Assembly: GCA_030704615.1 (NCBI GenBank)
Contig: CM060733.1
Coordinates: 69,750,001-69,814,000, forward strand
DNA from: Takakia lepidozioides
Lineage: Eukaryota > Streptophyta > Takakiopsida > Takakiales > Takakiaceae
Direction of reading: 5' to 3'
Length of the DNA: 64,000 nt
The position numbers were made by a program, and so were the translations under genes. Positions 57,745 through 64,000 of this stretch are shown one piece after another. The notes under the pieces are model-generated. The model was not told the DNA's origin and searched no databases. It saw only the letters and a program-made list of their open reading frames with translations. The first letter of the stretch is position 1. The number at the start of each line of letters is the position of its first letter.

Positions 57745-58605
57745 GTGAGGATTGTGCCTCATCCAACACAGCGAGCGCGATTGATACACCATGCCCATGA
57801 GGAGTTGGGACATTTTGGGGTGCGGTGCACTCATAGTTTGCTGCAAGGACAGTATTGGTGGCGGGGCATGCACATGGATGTGCAACAGTTAGTGGCAAGG
57901 TGCATGGTGTGTGATAGAGTGCGGGCTTCTTTCAATGCACCTACTCCACAATTGCATCCTTTACCCATTATGGGTTTGGGCTATCGTTGGAGTCTTGACT
58001 TCGCAGGCCCATTGCTACTGACGATTCGCCATAACAAGTATGTGCTGGTGATGGTGGAACATTTCTCCAAATGGATTGAACTGGTGGCATTGCCTGACAA
58101 GGCAAATGAGAGGTCTGTGTATGCATTCTTAGATCGAGTGCTTAGCCAATTTGGTGCTCCAGCCGAGGTACTTACGGACCAGGGGAGAGAGTTCTTGGGG
58201 GAGTTTCAGGCTTTGTGTGAGCAAGGCTTGATAGATCACCGCACTACTTCTCGGGATCATCCCGAGGCTGATGGCTTGGCGGAGAGAGTTGTTCAGACAG
58301 TCAAGAGAGGTTTGCGCAAGTACGGTTTGCAGAAGGGACACCTAGGAGATTGGGACCTTCAGCTGCCTTGGCTAGCTATGGGCTATAGGTTCAGCAAACA
58401 AGCTTCACTTACCTCCTTCTCACCTTACTTTCTTCTCTTCGGCCGAGAGCCAGATTTGCCTGCAACTATTCGCAGGAAGACTGCAGTAGTCCTCAACCTT
58501 GATGATCCGGATGTGTGGACACAAGCATGTGCCCAACGGGCAGAGTTGTTCAAGAGAGTCATGCCTATGGCTTTTGAGAACCTTGCTATTGCCAAGACAC
58601 ATTGA
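57745..58605 (+). pseudogene. Family A integrase
   Basis: This is a 286-aa stop-free frame. HHCC zinc domain HHAHEELGHFGVRC...CMVCDRVR; DDE core D in WSLDFAGPL, D in VLTDQGREFLGEF, E in DHPEADGLAERVVQ; then ASLTSFSPYFLLFGREPDLP. All catalytic residues are present. It inserts cDNA into chromatin. The frame ends at TGA (context KTH-stop-GTPL), and the C-terminal region continues in the ORF at 58602. Confidence 0.92.
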
Positions 58606-59066
58606 GGTACGCCACTATACGTGGAGGGGGATATCGGCCAAGTGTTCGGCGTTTCCATCCTGGGGACTATGTGTATCTACAGCAGACAGCGCCTACGACC
58701 TTGGATGTCACAGCAGGTAGTGTGATTCTAAGGGTCTGGGAGGTGTTGCCTTCAAGAGAGTTGATTCTGGAGGGTCGAGATGGCATGGTATGGAAGGACT
58801 ATGTGTGCAATTGTGCGCCATGTCACCTTCCACATGTGGATGGGAGGATAGATCCTAACCTTGCAGTGGTACCTGCAGGGTTGCGTTGCATGCTATGTGG
58901 GCATGCTGGTGGCGCCGCAACCATGTTGGTGTGTGACAAATGCTCAAGGGGGTGGCACATGGGATACTTGACACCGCCACTTAAGGAGGTTCCTATCGGA
59001 GAATGGTTTTTCCACGATGCCTTGGACAGAGGTAGTGGGCATGACAATGGTGAGGCGGACAAGTGA
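58602..59066 (+). pseudogene. Family A integrase C-terminal region with PHD finger
   Basis: RRFHPGDYVYLQQTAPTTLD and VILRVWEVLPSRELILEGRD form a beta-rich IN tail, then CNCAPCHLPHVDGRIDP. From about 58887 follows CMLCGHAGGAATMLVCDKC, GWHMGYLTPPLKEVPIGEW, a PHD zinc finger (Cys96, Cys99, Cys111, Cys114, His119 of this ORF). The next ligand is Tyr instead of Cys and the final CxxC is lost, so the finger is damaged. PHD fingers read the histone H3 tail; at the end of integrase it takes the place of the chromodomain of other gypsy elements. Targeting is inferred. Confidence 0.82.
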
Positions 59067-59373
59067 CCCAAGGTCTAGCTAGTGGGGCTTCAATGCCATG
59101 GATATTCAACTGAAGATCATGGATTGTATGAAGGCGAGTAACGATGGGGCTACGTTTCTTGATCTATCGACTTCAGGTGTTGGGACTTGTGCGATTGAAG
59201 ACCAAACGATGATCTTATTGGAGTGGATACTTGCAAGCTATCCGGTGTTAGAGGGACCTAATCACCAGCTAGGGGGGCGATTGTGGCGTGGCTTTCTAGG
59301 ACTATATGCTAGGAAGTGTGGTTGGACAGCGATGTATGTTGTGGCATGATGCTTAGGTGCACGACAGCTGTCA

Positions 59374-59697
59374 TGGTTTTAGTGGACATTTTAGATATTT
59401 ATATTTATATTTTGTGTGTTGGGACTTCATTTGGTCTCACATGCCAACAGAGGTGTCGAGCCTCACTTGGGACATGGGGATAGGTTTTCCCCTTGTGAGG
59501 ATGGAGAAGACTCATCTTCTTGTAGTTGAGCCTCCATGAGTCTCTCTTACCTCCATAGCTCTAGGTATTGAGAGGGAGTGTGGTGAGGGCTTTGTAGGGT
59601 GGATTCCCTTAACAAGGGTGCCATTGGCTTGACTTAGTTTATGTGATTGAGTGGATTCATGAGTGGAGGGTTTCCATTATGTTCACTTTCATTATCC
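59374..59697 (+). repeat. Start of family A 3' LTR, truncated
   Basis: TGTCATGGTTTTAGT opens it; GGGACTTCATTTGGTCTCAC and the segment to CACTTTCATTATC match the minus copy at 3108-2755. It breaks at about 59697, next to family C protease sequence. 59067-59373 is 3' internal non-coding sequence. Confidence 0.85.
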
Positions 59698-59728
59698 GAT
59701 TGTGGTATAGCTCTCTAGGATTGTGTGC

Positions 59729-61235
59729 TTAGATTGTGTGGTGGACCATCCCCAAAATGAGATCCACTCCATCGATCTCGCAAATGGTGAAGTTCTCACA
59801 TCTTTCCCATTTCCCCAGTTGAAGAGGGACATCGAACGCCAACCTCGTCGCCAATTGCGGTTCTCCTTTGGCAGAACGCACCTCAATAGAGGCCCCCACG
59901 TCACTTGTCGGGAGTCCTAGCTTTTGTGCCGTTGCCGGTGTCATGAAGGAGTGCGACGCTCCTGTATCCACCAACAATGACACGTTAGTTCCGGATGTTA
60001 TCCCATCCACGAACAATAACTGACTCCCTTTACGTAAGGCGCCAGTTTCCTGATACAGTTCACAAGAAAATTTGCCTACCTTGCAAGTCCTGGCGACCAC
60101 CGCTTCCACCAAGCGACTGATGGTATCTTCCGACAGCTCTGTGGTCGCCCGAGTCAAATTCAATTGCCGGGGCTTCGTGCACTTCTTGGCCATGTGCCCG
60201 GGCTCCCCGCAATTGAAACACACTCCATCAAAGGTCGCCTTCTGTCCGCCATAGGCCGCTCCACCCGCTTTTCCTTTTGAAGCACCGAGTGCCGCCTTGA
60301 CTTGTGAAGGCCCTCCCCGCGATTTCCACATGCCATTGTCGCCGCGTGGCCTATCCCACTTCTTTTCCGGTCGGAAGGCGTCACCTTTCCGCCGGGTCTT
60401 CTTGTGGTTTAGCTTCGTACGGCCTTGTCTTTCACCCCTAGGGACATCCGAGAAACATTCAGCCCTCTCAATTGCCTCGTTCAAAGTCTTAGGTGGCTTC
60501 TCCTCCAACTTCCGCCTAGCCCATGTGGCCAGTCCCGCCACAAAGTTGAAGACCATTTCTGGTTCTGCCATGTCCGTGACTTCGAGCAACAGCACATTGA
60601 AAGCCTGGACATATCCCCGAATGTCATCTGTTTGCTTCAAATTCCTCATCTTGTCCGGGCAAGCCAGGACGCGTTGAGGGGCACAAACTGCTTTTTCATC
60701 AATTCCTTGAACCCACTCCAATTCAAGGTTTCCGGGCTTGGACCTCGGTCGTGAAGGCATTTCTGCCACCATTGTTGAGCATAGCCCCTCAAATAGGTGG
60801 GAGCCACTTCCACCCGGTCCTCGTCACTCAACTTGGCCGCCGGAAGAAGCTCTAGCTCCAGGAGCCAGGTGTTGAGTGCCTTCCGATTTCGGACGTCCTC
60901 GAAGGTGCCGGGTTCCTTAGGCTTCATCTTAAATTTTGCCTTAGTGGAAGTGACATTAGCCGCCTTCAACACGTTTTTCAACGTCCCGCCAAATTGCGCC
61001 AACAACCTTCCCAAAAGGCTGCCGGCATGGGAGGCATCTGTTGGTCGGTCGGAGCTCTCAGGGATTCCTCGGGCTCCGACTCCTCAGATTCCTCCCGCTC
61101 TTGAGCGCCCTCGTTTTCGGAGACATGCATCGCTTCCTCATACGGCCGCCTCGGTGACACGTCGCCCCCATCGGGCTCACCAGGATCATCATCTTTTGGG
61201 CCGTTCCGCTTTCGCTTTGGCTTGCCCGACCCCAT
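59729..61235 (-). pseudogene. Family C gag, zinc knuckle and protease start
   Basis: ATG at 61235-61233 (MGSGKPKRKRNGPKDDDPG). Frames shift near 61000 and 60700. Landmarks: YLRGYAQQWWQKCLHDRG, WSGFKELMKKQFVPLNAS, EPEMVFNFVAGLATWARRK, knuckle CFNCGEPGHMAKKC, and protease VSLLVDTGASHSFMTPATAQ with VDLILGMV at the end. It is the long version of the plus copy at 34149. Sequence stops inside the protease at about 59729, so RT, RNase H and integrase are missing. Confidence 0.9.
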
Positions 61236-61276
61236 GATGAGGCCAATCCCAAGGACGATCACGTACTGAACTCTAA

Positions 61277-61288
61277 GCTCTGATACCA
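61277..61288 (-). other. Primer binding site, initiator tRNA-Met
   Basis: On the minus strand TGGTATCAGAGC, the standard plant LTR element primer site, two bases after the LTR end ACA. Confidence 0.93.
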
Positions 61289-61290
61289 AG

Positions 61291-61899
61291 TGTCGCGCAC
61301 CTCACTTCGGTAAGCTCCCCTTCAGGTCATAGTTGCTAGCTTGATGCGCGCGCCTAACTCCCAACCTGGCCGCCGGACCAACTTGGAGCTTCGGCTGCTC
61401 ACCGGGGCATAACGGTCCCCCTTTGAACTCCCAAAGAACCCTCCACCGATTTGAAACCAGCGGGAATTCCCTTTGGTAGTTGGCAGTCCGAAACAGCTCC
61501 CCACTCTTTGGTCGTTTTCCGGCTCGCTCGCTTACTCACTAGTTTTTGGTCACCAACGGGCTTGCACCGTTCTCGGGGTTACTACTCCCTATATATACTT
61601 CTGTAGCTGTCCGCGGGGGTTTCACAATGTTCAAATGATCTTTGATTGCTTTCAAACATTGCGAGTGTGTTGGACATACCTTGTAAGAGGTACGGCGAAC
61701 CACCACGAAAACCCTCGACTCCCGGTGATGAGTCGCGGTGAGTCTTGGCTTACTCACCACGGCCCCTATGGACCGTGATGAATCCCAAGACTCCCCACGA
61801 CTCCCACCACGAGGTCTCCGCCCCCATGGTGAGTCCTATGCCACCCCCACTAAGTTCCGCTAAGCTACCACCACCCCTTGTGGAGCCACCCCCACCGCA
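61291..61899 (-). repeat. Family C 5' LTR (minus copy)
   Basis: It matches 33533-34093 inverted, including the TATATATA box (about 61598-61589) and a GC-rich region with repeated GTGAGTC/GACTCAC words. A segment of about 60 bp near 61625-61690 is absent from the plus copy. The start at about 61899 is approximate. Confidence 0.8.
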
Positions 61900-63150
61900 A
61901 CCCAGTGTGCGGGGCTCCACCTAGTGAGCGCCTCTGCCTCCTTGAGTGCCTTGGGCACTCAAGGGTGCTTCAGCCCCCCATACCTATCGCTGCCGCTGCC
62001 CCCACCACAGGGGCAGCCCCTCATGTGTCCCGACCCCCTGCCCTCAAGGCAAAGGGCCGCGACATGGCAAGCCACCGTGGCAAGGACGTGTGCACCTGTT
62101 AGCTTAAAGAACCTATTTCAGACCCGTTAACTTTTACACCAAACTACTCTATCTCAGTTAGTGAGATGCACTAACTATTATGAGTGCCAGTTAGTATAAC
62201 TGTAAGTGGGGCACCTAAACCCAATAGTTAGCTTAAATGACACTAACTATTGGGTGCCTAACTGCAGGTGGGGCAGGGCCCTAAGCCGTCATCGATTGAG
62301 GATCATTACTGGCCATGTAAGTTGTATTGGGTCCCACTCCGTTGATGCTCCCCACCCACACCAGATATTATTGTGCTCCATTGTTGTTTGGATGTCCATT
62401 TTTTTATAACTTACACCAGTCTACTTCGAACCTCTTTTCTATCCTTGCATACTCTCTCCGGACTGCGTGAGCTTAATGAATAACGTGTTTCCACATCAGA
62501 AAAGATGTCATGCCAACATTGATCGACATAGAGAAAGAAAAACAATAATGATTTGAGATATTGGACCTTCCAGTTCAAACAGGCTGCCCTTACCTTAGTC
62601 ATTGAGCTGAGCCCAACAAGCGGCAGAAAATGTGGAGAAATTTGCAAGTTTATGAAGCAACTTTGCAACCTCTAGAGCCAATCCAACATAACGCAGCTAC
62701 GGACAATCCATGTGTTTGACTATGTACCGTGCACAAATGCTAAGGCAATCCAATCCAACAAATTACAACAAGTGTGTGTCGACAATCCAATTGGATTAGT
62801 ACAGATCTACACGAGTAATCCCTTTCCAGTACGCACTCCAATGAAGTACCGGACTTGATCTCTTGCCGAACACGTTATGTATTAGATAATGTCAATGTGG
62901 AGGAGCATTATCGAGAATAATCCGAGCTGCAGGCGAGCTGTGGGAGCAGCGAGTCTGCTACGAGTATTATTTGAGATTGCTTCGACGGATGGACATTATC
63001 TTACTCAATATGTCGATATGGCTATTTGTCATCCAATGTTTCATCCAAAACGGGTTTTCATCCGACGTATATGGAGACACCTGCATATGGAGACAATTAT
63101 TGCTAAAAATATCATACCTGAATCAGGGGAAAAAACAGCCATACGACTAT
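61900..63150. other. Spacer, no gene recognised
   Basis: GC-rich to 62090, then AT-rich. It contains an 11-bp inverted repeat at 62220-62254. Small ORFs look random. Confidence 0.5.
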
Positions 63151-63157
63151 TAAGAGC

Positions 63158-63372
63158 AGTTAGTAGCTCAGTTGGTTAAGTGCAGTGAGTGCCACCCAGA
63201 TGACGGGTGTGGTACGGGTTCCTGGGCGGTGTCCCACTCATTCGCCTCCATGGCGCATAAATGAAAGAGGTTATTTTCTCCTCTCACTACAAAGGGGCCT
63301 GATTTGTGAGCTGTCGCTCCCAGGTGTTTCCCTTTAAAAAAAAAAAGAAAAAAAAGAAAAAAAAGAAAAAGA
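63158..63372 (+). mobile_element. tRNA-derived SINE
   Basis: TAGCTCAGTTGGTTAAG near 63164 is a pol III A box; a weak B box (GGGTTCCTGGGC) follows about 50 bp later. The body ends GGCGCATAAATGAAAG and TGTTTCCCTTT, then an A-rich tail with G interruptions (63335-63372). It shares body words with 48168-48370. A functional tRNA is excluded by the body and tail. Confidence 0.85.
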
Positions 63373-64000
63373 GTTCCTCATTGGACCCCCGCAACCTTAC
63401 CAATCCATCACGGCCTGCTCTCATGGGGCCACCCCGTTGCAGCATCAGACTCTATCCACAACAAGGATTTCACCCAAGAAGCTCCCACGGAAACAATGTG
63501 AGCAACGCCGCAGGTCCGTTAACCCCTCTCCGAACAATCGTGGGTAGCGTACCGCGCTCTTTTGCGTTGCCGCTGCGCATCTCTCTGGCCCGCCGGGCGG
63601 GCAGCCATCTGCAAGGGATGAGAGCTGGCGCATGCTCATTTGACCGGCCTTCTGCAGCCTTATCCATCACGGCTCTCCTGACCACACCCAGCATGTACAG
63701 ACGAAAACTTTCAGACAGCATCCCAGCAAGAATCATGGCACCACAGACAAGTTGGCAGGCAGATAACATATAGATCGTCAAAGGCGAGCACCGCAGCCGA
63801 TCCGTGCTGCAAATCGCAGGGAGGCATACGGGCTAATCCTAAAATGAATCCGTTCTAAATTAAGAACTGGATAACTGAAAGCGATTACCGGTGCTCATGA
63901 GTTATCCAAATTGCGATTTTGTCAAGCAGTTGCTGAAAGGGTTCGGCTAGATGTACGTGGGCCCACATTGGAGTTTTCTTGCCCACACGTATGCAGTCAG
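63373..64000. other. Right-hand end, no gene recognised
   Basis: Open frames exist on both strands (for example 63781-63470 minus), but none contains a motif I recognise. It could be the edge of a gene outside the window. Confidence 0.4.

Larger units (their letters stand above)
45590..59697 (+). mobile_element. Family A Ty3/gypsy retrotransposon encoding a cytosine methyltransferase and a PHD finger
   Basis: Order: partial 5' LTR (45590-46644), leader, gag (47056-47704, resuming 52627), zinc knuckle, protease, C5-cytosine methyltransferase, reverse transcriptase, RNase H, integrase, PHD finger, start of 3' LTR (59374-59697). A CACTA element (47705-52623) splits gag. Without it the internal region is about 7.8 kb. 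Most of pol can be read in one frame with a few point stops and at least three frameshifts, so it was one polyprotein until recently. The 3' LTR is cut off by family C sequence at about 59700. Confidence 0.9.

Noticed and set aside
63158-63230. A tRNA gene
   Set aside because: The A box is good, but the B box is weak, no cloverleaf closes, and a SINE body with A-tail follows.

Overview
The window is plant nuclear DNA. The evidence is an intact multi-exon vacuolar sorting receptor gene with ordinary GT-AG introns, a plant-type proteasome beta-1 gene remnant, pentatricopeptide-repeat (PPR) remnants, and plant families of LTR retrotransposon, CACTA and LINE elements. The low gene density, nested transposons and several transposon families I associate with mosses, lycophytes, ferns and charophytes suggest a seed-free land plant with a large genome. 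That placement is inference; I cannot name a species.

Layout. 0-1.7 kb: a 41-bp minisatellite and a decayed transposon-type ORF. 1.74-10.3 kb (minus): a truncated family A LTR abutting a damaged Ty3/gypsy element (family B) that has a tRNA-Ala primer site and an extra ORF before gag. 10.85-18.13 kb (plus): a 12-exon vacuolar sorting receptor gene, 630 aa, the one clearly intact host gene; a LINE fragment lies in intron 7. 19.4-23.9 kb: PPR pseudogene, copia LTR plus gag start, CACTA transposase fragment, proteasome beta-1 pseudogene. 25.1-27.4 kb (minus): a multi-pass membrane protein gene whose first exon is unresolved. 29.1-30.3 kb: LINE ORF1 remnant. 30.6-32.4 kb (minus): decayed multi-exon gene with an N4/N6-type DNA methyltransferase motif, next to an array of about 145-bp repeats that contain inverted motifs. 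33.5-35.1 kb: family C gypsy 5' end. 37.6-41.8 kb (minus): LINE ORF2. 41.8-59.7 kb: two family A gypsy elements lying head to head. 59.7-61.9 kb (minus): a second family C 5' end. 63.2 kb: a tRNA-derived SINE.

The most unusual system is family A, best seen in the plus copy at 45.6-59.7 kb. Its order is gag, zinc knuckle, aspartic protease, a DNMT3/DRM-like C5-cytosine methyltransferase with motifs I, IV, VI, VIII and IX/X, reverse transcriptase, RNase H, integrase, and a PHD finger at the C-terminus. Sister-copy comparison inside this window shows that at least two of its in-frame stops arose by C-to-T change at CAG codons, and several more fit the same pattern, as expected from deamination of methylated cytosine. 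The copy is also split by a 4.9-kb non-autonomous CACTA transposon with matching terminal repeats and a 3-bp target duplication; that transposon carries PPR gene fragments and a SINE. The long family A LTR (about 2.4 kb) contains three different minisatellites.

Almost everything except the receptor gene and perhaps the membrane protein gene is dead or dying transposon sequence. Exon boundaries were read by eye from splice sites and family knowledge; no alignment or database search was run.
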